61,611 nt of DNA from Oceanospirillales bacterium (GTDB taxonomy: Bacteria; Pseudomonadota; Gammaproteobacteria; Pseudomonadales; Balneatricaceae). The notes beneath the pieces were generated by a model. That model did not search any database. It was not told where the DNA came from and saw only the letters and a list, made by a program, of their open reading frames with translations. The translations under genes were made by a program, and so were the position numbers. The stretch spans positions 1 through 61,611 of the forward strand of contig JAAEYW010000030.1 in the NCBI GenBank assembly GCA_018223185.1, given 5' to 3'. Shown here in pieces: positions 7,905 through 16,778 of the stretch. Each line of letters begins with the position of its first letter. Position 1 is the stretch's first letter.

Positions 7905-9221
7905 TCAACTCACCATCCCCGGCAGAACCAGAGAGATTGCCGGAACCGTTGCGATTAACAGCAGGCGCACAATATCCGCGATCCAGAAAGGCGTGACGCC
8001 CTTGAAAATCGTCGATAATCTGACATCCGGCAGCACCGACTTAAGCACAAATACATTCAGTCCAACCGGCGGCGTTATCAGGCTGATCTCTGTCACGACC
8101 ACAACCAGTATGCCAAACCAGATCAGATCAAAACCCATCGCCTGAACCAGTGGATAGAACACCGGCACCGTCAGCAGAATCATTGACATACTTTCCAGAA
8201 CACACCCAAGGAGAACGTATATCCCGATAATGGCGATAATCACCCACACCGGACTCAGCTCCATTCCAAGCACCGCATCGCGCAGAGAGTCAGGCAGTCC
8301 GGCAAGGTTAATAAAGTTAGAGAACAACACCGCGCCAATCACCAGAAAAAACAGCATTGCAGTAGTACGCACTGTACTGACCAGTGTTTCAACCAGGCGG
8401 TTGAAAGTCAGGCGGCGACGAAACAGAGCAATAAGAAAAGCACCCGATGCGCCGATACCTGCAGCTTCCGTTGGCGTAAAAACACCGCTGTAAATGCCAC
8501 CCATGACAACGAAAAACAGCAAACAGATAGTCCAGACATCCCGGAAAGCCACTAAACGTTCACCCCAGCCTGATCTTTCCCCGGCAGGCCCGGCTTCCGG
8601 CTTGATATACACCGTCACACTGACTGCCGCCATATAGAAGATAATGCCGATCAGTCCTGGCAATAATCCGGCTATAAACAGCAGGCCAATATCCGTTTCA
8701 GTGATCATGCCGTACACCACCAGAATCACACTGGGGGGTATCAGAATTCCCAGCGTACCGCCTGCAGCGATTGAGCCACTGGCCAGGCCATCGGAATATT
8801 TATATTTACGCATTGAGGGCATCGCGACCCTGGACATGGTGGCGGCAGTCGCCATAGAGCTGCCACAGACCGCCGAAAACGCGCCACAGGAGACAACGGT
8901 TGCCAGTGCCAGACCGCCCTTAAAATGGCCGAGAAACGCATTCGATGCGCGATATAACTGAGAGGAAAGACCAGCCTCAGTAATAAAATTCCCCATCAGA
9001 ATAAACAGGGGAACCACCGATAAGCTGTACGATAAACCGGTTTCAAAAGACACCTGAGACACCATGTTTAACGCCGCATCCCAACCCCGTGGATTGCCAT
9101 ATTCCACCTGTTGCACATAGGCAAAACCACAGACACCCACTATGCCCATAGCGTAACCCAGCGGTACACGGGCAAAGATCAGTATCAGTAAGGCGACAAA
9201 GCCGATCAGACTTATTTCCAT
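7905..9221 (-). CDS. dctM: TRAP transporter large permease, DctM/SiaM type
   Basis: 438 residues, about 12 membrane segments, forming the ion-coupled translocation channel of a tripartite ATP-independent periplasmic transporter. Visible family segments include FILMGNFITEAGLS, the GSIAAGGTLGILIPPSVILVVYG loop and LITPPVGLNVFVLKSV near the C-terminus. It starts 4 bases after dctQ ends, within one operon. With DctP and DctQ it probably imports indole-3-acetate or a related aromatic acid, judged only by position inside the iac array. Confidence 0.93.
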   Translation of the reverse strand: MEISLIGFVALLILIFARVPLGYAMGIVGVCGFAYVQQVEYGNPRGWDAALNMVSQVSFETGLSYSLSVVPLFILMGNFITEAGLSSQLYRASNAFLGHFKGGLALATVVSCGAFSAVCGSSMATAATMSRVAMPSMRKYKYSDGLASGSIAAGGTLGILIPPSVILVVYGMITETDIGLLFIAGLLPGLIGIIFYMAAVSVTVYIKPEAGPAGERSGWGERLVAFRDVWTICLLFFVVMGGIYSGVFTPTEAAGIGASGAFLIALFRRRLTFNRLVETLVSTVRTTAMLFFLVIGAVLFSNFINLAGLPDSLRDAVLGMELSPVWVIIAIIGIYVLLGCVLESMSMILLTVPVFYPLVQAMGFDLIWFGILVVVVTEISLITPPVGLNVFVLKSVLPDVRLSTIFKGVTPFWIADIVRLLLIATVPAISLVLPGMVS

Positions 9222-9225
9222 AGGA

Positions 9226-9777
9226 TTACTTCACCTCTTTAACGGCAGCACCGTGATCATGACTGAACAGTTTTTTGCCACGCTTAAAGACCAGCATCAG
9301 CATCAGAGCCCAGGTCGACAATGAACAGCAAATGGCCATCAGAAATACCAGTCCGGCAAAAGGGATCTGTAAAATGGCCGTCGTGTCTTCATATTCGTAG
9401 GTACGAATCGCCAGTTTCCACATCATCCAGGACAGGGTTGCAAAGGCGACAAGGTTAATAACGCATATGACGATATCCTGAAGTGGCTTTAGAAATGCCG
9501 GAATCGTTGAATCCATCAGATCGACATCCACATGGGACCCTTCAGCCGTCACCATCGGCAAGCCAAGAAAGATGAGTGAGGCAAGTAACAGCTCAGTCAC
9601 TTCAAAGCCGCCCGGCAGGGGCGCAGAGAACAGATCCCGCCCGACTACATCCACCAGTGTCACCAGCATCATGGTAAACATGGCCAGCGCAGCGGTGTAG
9701 GCAAGCACCCGTTCAAATAGAAACTCAAACGGGCTGATCCATACCTGAGCCCTGAACAAAGATTTCAAGAAACTCAT
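9226..9777 (-). CDS. dctQ: TRAP transporter small permease, DctQ type
   Basis: 183 residues with four predicted membrane helices (about 28-50, 66-85, 102-125, 145-165). The GREDLF-like segment VDVVGRDLFSAPLPGGFEVTELLLASLIFLGLP is typical of DctQ. It lies between dctP (12 bases) and dctM (4 bases) and completes the membrane part of the transporter. Confidence 0.9.
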   Translation of the reverse strand: MSFLKSLFRAQVWISPFEFLFERVLAYTAALAMFTMMLVTLVDVVGRDLFSAPLPGGFEVTELLLASLIFLGLPMVTAEGSHVDVDLMDSTIPAFLKPLQDIVICVINLVAFATLSWMMWKLAIRTYEYEDTTAILQIPFAGLVFLMAICCSLSTWALMLMLVFKRGKKLFSHDHGAAVKEVK

Positions 9778-9789
9778 AACCGGACTCTG

Positions 9790-10809
9790 TTACTTGTTAA
9801 AACTGACAGTGATCTGACGCAGCTCGGCCAGCGCCGCGGCCCCATCGACACCACGCTGTTCAGCTTCTTTAATCCAGTCCGCCTCAAGGGTTGAAGTACG
9901 CTGCTTTATTGACTCTACAAAGGCGCTATCGGCGGTAGTAATCTCATTACCGTTTTCCTTCATCTTTTTCAGTGCCGCTTTATCAGCAGCATCCCATACA
10001 CGCCCTGCAAGCTGAGAAAATGCTTCGCCGGAAACGCTCATGATGGCATCCTGATCCTGTTGTGACAGGCTGTGAAAACGATCACGGTTCATCACCAGAA
10101 AGAAGCTGATGTTATACAGACCACCGGGAACGATTGTGGTGTGTTTTACAATGTCATCAATTTTAAATGCGCTAACCGATTCCATCGGCAGAAGTGTGCC
10201 ATCGGCAACCCCGTGGGAGAGCAGTTCATAACTTTTGGACGCCGGTTTCAGAAGCGGAACCGCACCCAGTGAGGTGGCAACATCGTTCACAACGCCACCG
10301 CCGACACGTAATTTCATGCCGTCCAGATCCGCCACTGATGAAACCGTTTTCTGACTGTTGTGGATCATGCCGGGGCCATGGGTAAAGACACTGAGAAGCT
10401 GCGTATCCTTGTGCTCATTGGCTTTGGCCAGGTATTTCTGATGCACACGCCAGTAGGCGACAGACAGCGCTTCTGCACTGTTGCCACTAAATGGAAATTC
10501 AACCACCTTGGTCATGACAAAGCGGCCTGGTGTGTAGCCATGAACGCTATAGGTAATATCAGCCAGACCATCCCGGGCAATATCATAATGTATCTTCGGA
10601 TGCCCCAGCCCCTTGGCCAGAATATTGATTTTTACTCTGCCTTCAGTAACCTCTTCAACCTGTTTGGTCCATGGCACAATCATCTGTGACACAACCGGGT
10701 GAGTGGGCGGCAACCACGAAGACAGCGTCAGCGTCGTATCCGCGCTGGCGATGCCATGACTTACCGTTAATACGAACCCTGCAGCAACTGTCTTGAGAAT
10801 CTTTTTCAT
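9790..10809 (-). CDS. dctP: TRAP transporter periplasmic substrate-binding protein, DctP type
   Basis: 339 residues. A signal peptide (MKKILKTVAAGF...GIASA, about 23 residues) is followed by LTLSSWLPPTHPV, the normal start of a mature DctP protein. The ligand-carboxylate region around GMKLRVGGGVVNDVATSLGAVPL contains the conserved Arg of the family. It should bind an organic acid in the periplasm and deliver it to DctQM. A 219-base gap separates it from iacF, longer than elsewhere in the array, so it may have its own promoter. Confidence 0.92.
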   Translation of the reverse strand: MKKILKTVAAGFVLTVSHGIASADTTLTLSSWLPPTHPVVSQMIVPWTKQVEEVTEGRVKINILAKGLGHPKIHYDIARDGLADITYSVHGYTPGRFVMTKVVEFPFSGNSAEALSVAYWRVHQKYLAKANEHKDTQLLSVFTHGPGMIHNSQKTVSSVADLDGMKLRVGGGVVNDVATSLGAVPLLKPASKSYELLSHGVADGTLLPMESVSAFKIDDIVKHTTIVPGGLYNISFFLVMNRDRFHSLSQQDQDAIMSVSGEAFSQLAGRVWDAADKAALKKMKENGNEITTADSAFVESIKQRTSTLEADWIKEAEQRGVDGAAALAELRQITVSFNK

Positions 10810-10929
10810 TTTAAAATCTCCTGATCGCTCTCATTTTTATATTTTTATTGAAAGTACTAGTGCTTATTAAATCGCTCGTTTCACTCGCTATACGTTGATA
10901 ACCACCCTGAGGACAGGCTCCTGAAATAG

Positions 10930-10941
10930 TTGATATTTCAA
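10930..10941. promoter_or_regulatory. possible second IacR site before the TRAP operon
   Basis: TTGA-TATT-TCAA inside GTTGATATTTCAAC, in the longest intergenic gap of the array. The same TTGA-N4-TCAA pattern occurs at the iacH promoter (18011-18022), and a one-mismatch version precedes iacR. Short motif, so chance occurrence is possible. Confidence 0.25.
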
Positions 10942-11028
10942 CCATATAAAGACACTTTCATCCTCTTTCTCTGACTCATCATCAACTTAAATTTCTGCCT
11001 TACGGCAAAGTTGGTGCCACTTCCGGAT

Positions 11029-11985
11029 TCAGATATCCAGAACCAGCCTGCCACTTTTCGACCGCGAGCAGCAGAGAATAATCTGGTCGTTATCCTCCCG
11101 CTCCTCTTCGGTCAGAAACTTATCTTTATGGTCGGGCGTCCCTTCCAGCACATCACACAGACATGTGCCACAGACTCCCTGTTCACAGGAGACATCAACG
11201 TTAATACCGGCGGCTTCGAGTGCCTCAACAATGGTCTGATTTTCGCCAACCATGACCGAGATACCACTCTGTTCAGCAACCACCTCAAAAGCGCTGCCAG
11301 AGGTGTCGATATCAGCGTTAAAATATTCAAAATGGATATTATGTTTGTCGTAACCGACGGATTCTGCAGTCGCAATCACCCAGTCCATAAAGCCAGAAGG
11401 GCCGCAGACATAAATATGGGTATTGTCAGCTGCCGGGGCGAATACCCCTTGAGGATCAAAACGCTGATCGTCGCCCCCATCATCAAAATGCAGCTTTACC
11501 CGATCACCGAACTCCGTGGCAAGCTCATCGAGAAACCCGGCACTGCTGCGGGTACGGCAACAATAATGCAGTTCAAATGCTTTGCCGGCAGCCCGCAGTG
11601 TATAAGCCATCGTCAGCATCGGCGTAATACCGATACCGCCCCCCACCAGAATGGTGCGCTCTGCAGACAGGTCCAGAGGAAAGTGGTTGCGGGGTGAACT
11701 TATCTGAATTTCTGTACCCATCTGAAAATTTTGATGGATCGCGACAGAGCCGCCTCGGGACTCAGGGTCATTCAGAATCCCCAGTCGATAGACAGCACTG
11801 TTATCAGGGTCATTACTGAGAGAATACTGACGCACAATGTCGGGTGTTACATGCACGTCAATGTGCGACCCGGCATCAAACGCAGGCAGGTTATGGCCGT
11901 CTTTTGCCATCAGTTCAAAGACCGCCACGGCATCCGCCTGGTCTTCACGCTTACTAATAACAACATTAATCAGCTGTTCGCTCAT
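11029..11985 (-). CDS. iacF: ferredoxin reductase component of the IAA pathway dioxygenase (IacF)
   Basis: 318 residues, phthalate-dioxygenase-reductase architecture. An N-terminal flavin-binding barrel (RQYSLSND, near residue 54) and an NAD-binding domain (LVGGGIGITPM, CGPSGFMDW) precede a C-terminal plant-type [2Fe-2S] domain with cysteines in CEQGVCGTCLC and a final Cys in ILCCSRS. It passes electrons from NAD(P)H to the Rieske oxygenase IacCD. It follows iacE by 74 bases. VanB-type reductases look the same; the operon decides the name. Confidence 0.87.
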   Translation of the reverse strand: MSEQLINVVISKREDQADAVAVFELMAKDGHNLPAFDAGSHIDVHVTPDIVRQYSLSNDPDNSAVYRLGILNDPESRGGSVAIHQNFQMGTEIQISSPRNHFPLDLSAERTILVGGGIGITPMLTMAYTLRAAGKAFELHYCCRTRSSAGFLDELATEFGDRVKLHFDDGGDDQRFDPQGVFAPAADNTHIYVCGPSGFMDWVIATAESVGYDKHNIHFEYFNADIDTSGSAFEVVAEQSGISVMVGENQTIVEALEAAGINVDVSCEQGVCGTCLCDVLEGTPDHKDKFLTEEEREDNDQIILCCSRSKSGRLVLDI

Positions 11986-12059
11986 ACTCTCACCCTTTCA
12001 AAAAATCGTACTGTAGGGCCTGTACGCCAGGCCCGACTCAATGCGCAGGTCTTAACGCC

Positions 12060-12821
12060 TTAGCGCATAAAAATTCCACCGTTTACATCCCAGGTGGCTC
12101 CAGTGACAAAAGAAGCGTCAGGGCTTACCAGTCTGGTCACCATATCCGCAACAAACTCAGCATTGCCCAGGGCTTTAACCGGAATCATCTCGTTTATGAT
12201 TTGCTCCAGACGCTCGGGTGGAACCAGTGCACGTACCGATGGCAGATCAATTGGACCCGGAGCCACCGAATTGACCGTGACACCGGCTTCAGCCAGCTGC
12301 CGGGCAAAGATTTTAGTCATCGTCAGGATGGCCCCTTTACTGGAGGCATAATGCGCTCCGGAGGCAGTGCCGCCATTCTGACCCGCCAGTGACGCCATAT
12401 TAACGATCCGCCCATAACCGTTATCAGCGAAATACTGCCCAAACACCTGACAACCAAAGAAAGTGCCACGCATATTGACACTGACGACCTTGTCAAACTC
12501 CTCAGGGGTAATCTCCATCACGGGTGTGGTAGGTGTCATCGCCGCGTTATTAACCAGTGCATCGACCTTGCCGAAACGGGCAACCGCTGCTTCGAGTACG
12601 TCAGAAAAATCTGTTTTATGCAGTACATCCAGCTTCATCGCCATAACGCGGTTCTGAGTCGCATCGATCTCCAGAGCTGCGTCTTTTGCTCCGCTCTCAT
12701 TGGCATCGGTAATCACAACCGCAAAACCCGCGTCAAACAGGCTCTTAGCAATGGCTTTACCCAGCCCCTGAGCGGCACCGGTGACCAGAGCAACCTGATT
12801 TTTATAAGTGTCCTGAGTCAT
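12060..12821 (-). CDS. iacE: short-chain dehydrogenase/reductase (IacE)
   Basis: 253 residues, classical SDR. The cofactor loop TGAAQGLG is at 14-21, NNA at 91-93 and the catalytic triad at Ser144, Tyr158 and Lys162 (SGAHYASSKG). The C-terminal GATWDVNGGIFMR is typical. In characterised iac pathways this enzyme acts on a hydroxylated or keto indole-acetate intermediate; the exact step cannot be read here. It overlaps nothing and sits 11 bases after iacD. Confidence 0.88.
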   Translation of the reverse strand: MTQDTYKNQVALVTGAAQGLGKAIAKSLFDAGFAVVITDANESGAKDAALEIDATQNRVMAMKLDVLHKTDFSDVLEAAVARFGKVDALVNNAAMTPTTPVMEITPEEFDKVVSVNMRGTFFGCQVFGQYFADNGYGRIVNMASLAGQNGGTASGAHYASSKGAILTMTKIFARQLAEAGVTVNSVAPGPIDLPSVRALVPPERLEQIINEMIPVKALGNAEFVADMVTRLVSPDASFVTGATWDVNGGIFMR

Positions 12822-12832
12822 CTGAGCCCCCT

Positions 12833-13312
12833 TTAAAGGATGTAACCAATGCTGCTCAGATAAGCATCTGAATTCTGTAAACGAATCACCTTTTCTTCGA
12901 TCCGGAAATCGTTATCCGTCTTCATCAGCTTATAGGTGACATCTGCCGGATAACTCTTGAGATTGCCATGACGGCATTCGCTCAGATACATGGCGCAACG
13001 AACGGTGACATGACTATCGCTATCTTCGAGAATACGAAAGCGGGATAATCCACGAACGGTTTTATCGGTTGTCTGGGTCGATACCGCCTCACCACTCAAC
13101 AGACGGTTAACCCGCAGACGCCGCATCTCGGCTTTGTCATAGGCGTAATTAAGAGTATTGGCAAAGTCAGTCTCTTTCGGATCAATCGGTACTACGTACA
13201 CACCGGTGTCACTCCACAGATCCAGCCACGCGTTATACTCTTCAAAATCGAGCATATCGGCTTCGATACTTATAAAAGCGGTTACCTGATTCAGCAAACT
13301 TAAATCGGTCAT
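12833..13312 (-). CDS. iacD: Rieske dioxygenase small (beta) subunit (IacD)
   Basis: 159 residues with the cone-shaped SnoaL/NTF2-like fold of ring-hydroxylating dioxygenase beta subunits. Recognisable segments are AFISIEADMLDFEEYNAWLDLWSDTGVYVVP near the N-terminus and a C-terminal RIEEKVIRLQNSDAYL. It has no metal site and is structural. It follows iacC by 27 bases and partners it in the oxygenase. Confidence 0.88.
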   Translation of the reverse strand: MTDLSLLNQVTAFISIEADMLDFEEYNAWLDLWSDTGVYVVPIDPKETDFANTLNYAYDKAEMRRLRVNRLLSGEAVSTQTTDKTVRGLSRFRILEDSDSHVTVRCAMYLSECRHGNLKSYPADVTYKLMKTDNDFRIEEKVIRLQNSDAYLSSIGYIL

Positions 13313-13339
13313 TTTTATCTCTCCTCTTAATCGGGTAAA

Positions 13340-14617
13340 TCAGGCAGTCATCATCTTTTTCCACTGCTGGTAAGCAGCACGCATTCCGGTCTCAGAGCAC
13401 ACCGCTCCCGATACATTGCCATCCGGACTGGTGGTCAGATGGTTCTGGCCCCGATTAAGCAGAATCCACTCACCGGTTCCCGCCTGAGAGCCTTTCTGTA
13501 CCCGCTCCCATGCCTCAGCATCATCCGGTGTTCCGAACCCCATCGGCCCCTGAAAATGTTCATGCAAACGCAGACGCATCTGATTAAATGCCGCAGGCGC
13601 ACCCTCGCCCCCAAGTGCCACATGGTGAATCTCCGTCTCATTCACAGAGACCGGTGCCAGCACGCGGAAAAACGCCATTGAGCAGGCAACGTTCGGAAAC
13701 AGGTTCAGGTTGAAACCGGAACCGCCGACTGCACGCACCATGCGTCGGACCTCAGCATCGGAATGCCCCTCCGCGGCCAGTTCTTCCGCCAGTGCCTGAA
13801 AGCGTTCCGGAATCGGATCATCAAGGTTTTTATCCAGATCAACCAGTTCGGGAATCATGACCATGACACTGTGACCGTTACCCAGATCCTCTACATGGCC
13901 TTCGCCATCCAGGAAATCGAAAATATCGGCGGTTTGCTCATCAACAGAGGAGACAAATGACTTATGCACGATCGGAAAGTGATAAGCATCGGTGGTGTTT
14001 TCCAGCTGAATTTTCCAGTTACCCGGAAAACGAAAACGATGATCACCAAGCACTTTCAGTGGAAAACCGCCCGACTGTTTAACAAACAGATCGATCCATT
14101 TCTTTGCACCACCGAGAAACGCTTCCAGTGGTTGAATATCGTCATTGAACGTCGCAAAAATCAGTCCCTGATAGGTTTCAAAACGCAGACTTATCAACGG
14201 TAGTTCTGACTTATCAAACACACCTTCATACTCTTCAGGCTTGGGTATTGCCCGCAACGCGCCATCCAGAGAGTATCCCCAGCCGTGGTATGGACACATA
14301 AAGCTTTTGGTTTTGCCCCTTTTGCCTTCACAGACAGTGGCTGCACGATGACGACAACGGTTCAGCAACACATGGATGTTTTTCTTGCGATCACGGCTGA
14401 CAATGACGGAGTGACGGCCGATCATGGCTGTTTTGTACGAGCCTGTCTCAGGCACTTCACTCTCGTGACCCACCCATACCCAGGTGTTGTTAAAAATTTT
14501 ATCCAGCTCTTCTTCAAAGATCTCAGGATCAGAGTAAAGAGAGGTGTGAACTTTATCCGGTCTGACCATACTCTCGTAATCAACCGTTATATTTTTTACA
14601 TCGATCATTTCTGTCAT
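13340..14617 (-). CDS. iacC: Rieske non-haem iron dioxygenase large subunit (IacC)
   Basis: 425 residues. The Rieske [2Fe-2S] cluster ligands are Cys88, His90, Cys108 and His111 (CRH...CPYH). The catalytic mononuclear iron site is seen as Asp210-x2-His213-x4-His218 (DAYHFPIVH). In the IAA route this dioxygenase acts downstream of IacA on the oxidised indole on the way to catechol. The start at 14617 is preferred: GGGGA lies a few bases upstream, while the longer frame begins with an unsupported TTG at 14629. All visible catalytic residues are intact. Confidence 0.9.
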   Translation of the reverse strand: MTEMIDVKNITVDYESMVRPDKVHTSLYSDPEIFEEELDKIFNNTWVWVGHESEVPETGSYKTAMIGRHSVIVSRDRKKNIHVLLNRCRHRAATVCEGKRGKTKSFMCPYHGWGYSLDGALRAIPKPEEYEGVFDKSELPLISLRFETYQGLIFATFNDDIQPLEAFLGGAKKWIDLFVKQSGGFPLKVLGDHRFRFPGNWKIQLENTTDAYHFPIVHKSFVSSVDEQTADIFDFLDGEGHVEDLGNGHSVMVMIPELVDLDKNLDDPIPERFQALAEELAAEGHSDAEVRRMVRAVGGSGFNLNLFPNVACSMAFFRVLAPVSVNETEIHHVALGGEGAPAAFNQMRLRLHEHFQGPMGFGTPDDAEAWERVQKGSQAGTGEWILLNRGQNHLTTSPDGNVSGAVCSETGMRAAYQQWKKMMTA

Positions 14618-14676
14618 GGGATTCCCCAACTATTGTTCTTTTGTTAACTGCTTAATTCTGTAGGCAGAGCCGCTCT

Positions 14677-15198
14677 TTACTCCGGCACGGGCAGATCTGC
14701 AGGCTGGTCCCACGGCGTTGTCACCGGCCGGTTAAATAAGCTTTCAGTCTGAAAGTGACTGATACGCCACTCACCCTGTTCACAGCGAAACCTCACATTC
14801 AGGCGCGCACTGCTCAGCTGTGATCTGCCGCTGCTGAAAGTAGAGGTCTGTAGTAAAACCCAGCCTCCGGTCGCTTCATCGTCCTGCACCTCAATCAACT
14901 CACTGGTGAGAAAATGCACATTGGTTTCAAAATGCGCAGGTGGCAGGGTGTATTTGGTAAACATCGCCTGAATCGCATCAGCGCCAGTATGGCAACCAAA
15001 GGTTTTGCCATAGCGACTGCCGCGACCTTCCCAGACGGCATCGCCGGTAAACAGTCGCATCAGATCGTTCAGCTCAAAGCCCTCATTAAGCTGATCGCAG
15101 AGGTACATATAGCGGTTCATACAACGCCGAATCGCGTGTTCATCCTCAAACGTCTTCAGACGTTTTGATAAAGATGCAACTGTTTCACGGGTAGCCAT
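14677..15198 (-). CDS. iacI: SnoaL-like protein of the IAA cluster (IacI)
   Basis: 173 residues, NTF2/SnoaL-like alpha+beta barrel (RRCMNRYMYLCDQLNEGF near the N-terminus, FRCEQGEWRISHFQTESLF near the C-terminus), similar in fold to dioxygenase beta subunits. The start at 15198 has GGAGA 7 bases upstream and avoids overlap with iacB; the frame stays open 13 codons further. Its position between iacB and iacC matches the characterised order H-A-B-I-C-D-E-F. Its catalytic role is not established from sequence. Confidence 0.78.
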   Translation of the reverse strand: MATRETVASLSKRLKTFEDEHAIRRCMNRYMYLCDQLNEGFELNDLMRLFTGDAVWEGRGSRYGKTFGCHTGADAIQAMFTKYTLPPAHFETNVHFLTSELIEVQDDEATGGWVLLQTSTFSSGRSQLSSARLNVRFRCEQGEWRISHFQTESLFNRPVTTPWDQPADLPVPE

Positions 15199-15220
15199 CA
15201 GATAGTCTCCAGAAACCGGA

Positions 15221-15580
15221 TCAGGCGGGAACGACAAGTTCGCGACCTATACGTGCCTCAACCTTGCAGTATTTCCAGAGTTTGTAAGTGCCATCGCCAA
15301 CCGGTGTTGAGCGGAAAAAATTACAGGCTTCAATAATGGTTTCGAGATCGGGTACATCCGCCATGATATACGCGGTCCAGGGAGCACTGGTCGATGGACC
15401 AACCTGAATACGATCATCGTCCATAATGCCCAGTACGTTGACGCCGGGCAGCTCTGCAATACCCTTCATCATTGCACTGAATGCCTGCCAGACATCACCC
15501 ATTTCACGCTGTGGTGCATCCATAAAGTTCTGATTAACGCCGATACAGAAAAGCACCCGGTGCATAGTGTTTTCGCTCAT
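15221..15580 (-). CDS. iacB: small conserved protein of the IAA cluster (IacB)
   Basis: 119 residues with no recognised catalytic motif. The pattern HRVLFCIGVN, GVNVLGIMDDDRIQVGPS and APWTAYIMADVPDLETIIEACNFFR suggests a small ferredoxin-like alpha/beta (dimeric barrel) fold. It lies 46 bases after iacA and 22 bases before iacI. The name rests on position and size; characterised iac clusters have a protein of unknown function here. Confidence 0.75.
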   Translation of the reverse strand: MSENTMHRVLFCIGVNQNFMDAPQREMGDVWQAFSAMMKGIAELPGVNVLGIMDDDRIQVGPSTSAPWTAYIMADVPDLETIIEACNFFRSTPVGDGTYKLWKYCKVEARIGRELVVPA

Positions 15581-15626
15581 AATGTTCTCCCTCTTATCGT
15601 CTGGAGGTTAAAAGTCGTAATTCGGA

Positions 15627-16775
15627 TCACAGATATCCAGGCAACGGTTTGTGATCAAACAGCATCGCCCCGGCATTTTTGTAGGTAATTGCCCCCATAA
15701 AGGCGTGCTGAGTACACATCATGGAATCACGCATAATGCGGGACAGCGGATGATCGTTATACGCGCCGGTCATGCCAGAAACCTGATAAGCGATACGAAT
15801 CGCTTCAGCACATTCATGGGTCAGATTGGTTGATGCCAGACGGAGCATGCTGACCTGATCAGGTGATGGAATACCGCCCTCCTGAATGGTCTGCCATGCG
15901 CTATTGGTCGCTTCATAAAAGAACGCCCGGGAAGATCGCACTTTAGCCTCAGCTTTTGCGATCTCCATCTGTACATATTCCCGTTCTCCCAGATTCGGAG
16001 CACCGGTAACCGACTTACGGCCCGCCGCCATAGCGAGCACAACATCGATCGCTTCACGTGCCAGACCCAGCGTTGTTACCGACAAAACCTGAGTAGCAAA
16101 AGCCAGTGAGGGGTATTTGAAAAACGGATCATCAAGATTGGGTTTACCGCCCCGGGTAAAGGTCCACTCTTCCGGTACCAGGACATTATCCACGACCAGA
16201 TCATGAGAGCCGGTGCCGACCATGCCAATCACATCCCAGGCCTTTTCAATCGTCAGCATCTCCCTGGGCATAACAGCCATACGGGGGAGTGACTGACCAT
16301 CATCCGGTGCAATACCCACCCCACATACGGATGCTCCCATGCAACCACTGCCAAACTGCCAGCGTCCCTTTACCAGAAAACCACCTTCAACGCGCTTTGC
16401 AGGTTGCGGCGGGAAAATACCTCCGGCAAAGACTACATCGGGGGTTTCAGCCCAGACCTTTTCAATGGTTTCCAGAGGCAGGCAGGCCAGATAAGCCGGA
16501 TTCATTCCAAAGCTGGCCACCCATCCTGCAGAGCCATCGGCAGCGGAAATAGCTTCGACCATCTGCAAAAACTCAGCGGGCGACTTTTCATCTCCACCAA
16601 AACGCTTCGGCACCAAAGCCCGGTAAACACCGATCGACTTAAACCGCTCAATAATGTCCTGGGATATATATTTCTGATCTTCGAATTCCTGGCGACGACT
16701 GCGGATATCTGCCAGCAAAGAATCAAACTCTGCTGCTCCGCCCCAGGTTTCTTTTTTGATGACGTTGGAAGTCAT
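15627..16775 (-). CDS. iacA: indole-3-acetate flavin monooxygenase, acyl-CoA dehydrogenase fold (IacA)
   Basis: 382 residues with the acyl-CoA-dehydrogenase fold of two-component flavin hydroxylases such as HpaH-C2. Features seen are LVPKRFGGDEKSPAEFLQMVEAIS, SAGWVASFGMN (flavin-binding region) and GTGSHDLVVDNVLVPEEWTF. In studied bacteria IacA performs the first oxidation of IAA, using reduced flavin from IacG. It starts 3 bases after iacH, so the two are translationally close. Catalysis as a true acyl-CoA dehydrogenase is unlikely in this context. Confidence 0.88.
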   Translation of the reverse strand: MTSNVIKKETWGGAAEFDSLLADIRSRRQEFEDQKYISQDIIERFKSIGVYRALVPKRFGGDEKSPAEFLQMVEAISAADGSAGWVASFGMNPAYLACLPLETIEKVWAETPDVVFAGGIFPPQPAKRVEGGFLVKGRWQFGSGCMGASVCGVGIAPDDGQSLPRMAVMPREMLTIEKAWDVIGMVGTGSHDLVVDNVLVPEEWTFTRGGKPNLDDPFFKYPSLAFATQVLSVTTLGLAREAIDVVLAMAAGRKSVTGAPNLGEREYVQMEIAKAEAKVRSSRAFFYEATNSAWQTIQEGGIPSPDQVSMLRLASTNLTHECAEAIRIAYQVSGMTGAYNDHPLSRIMRDSMMCTQHAFMGAITYKNAGAMLFDHKPLPGYL

Positions 16776-16778
16776 TAC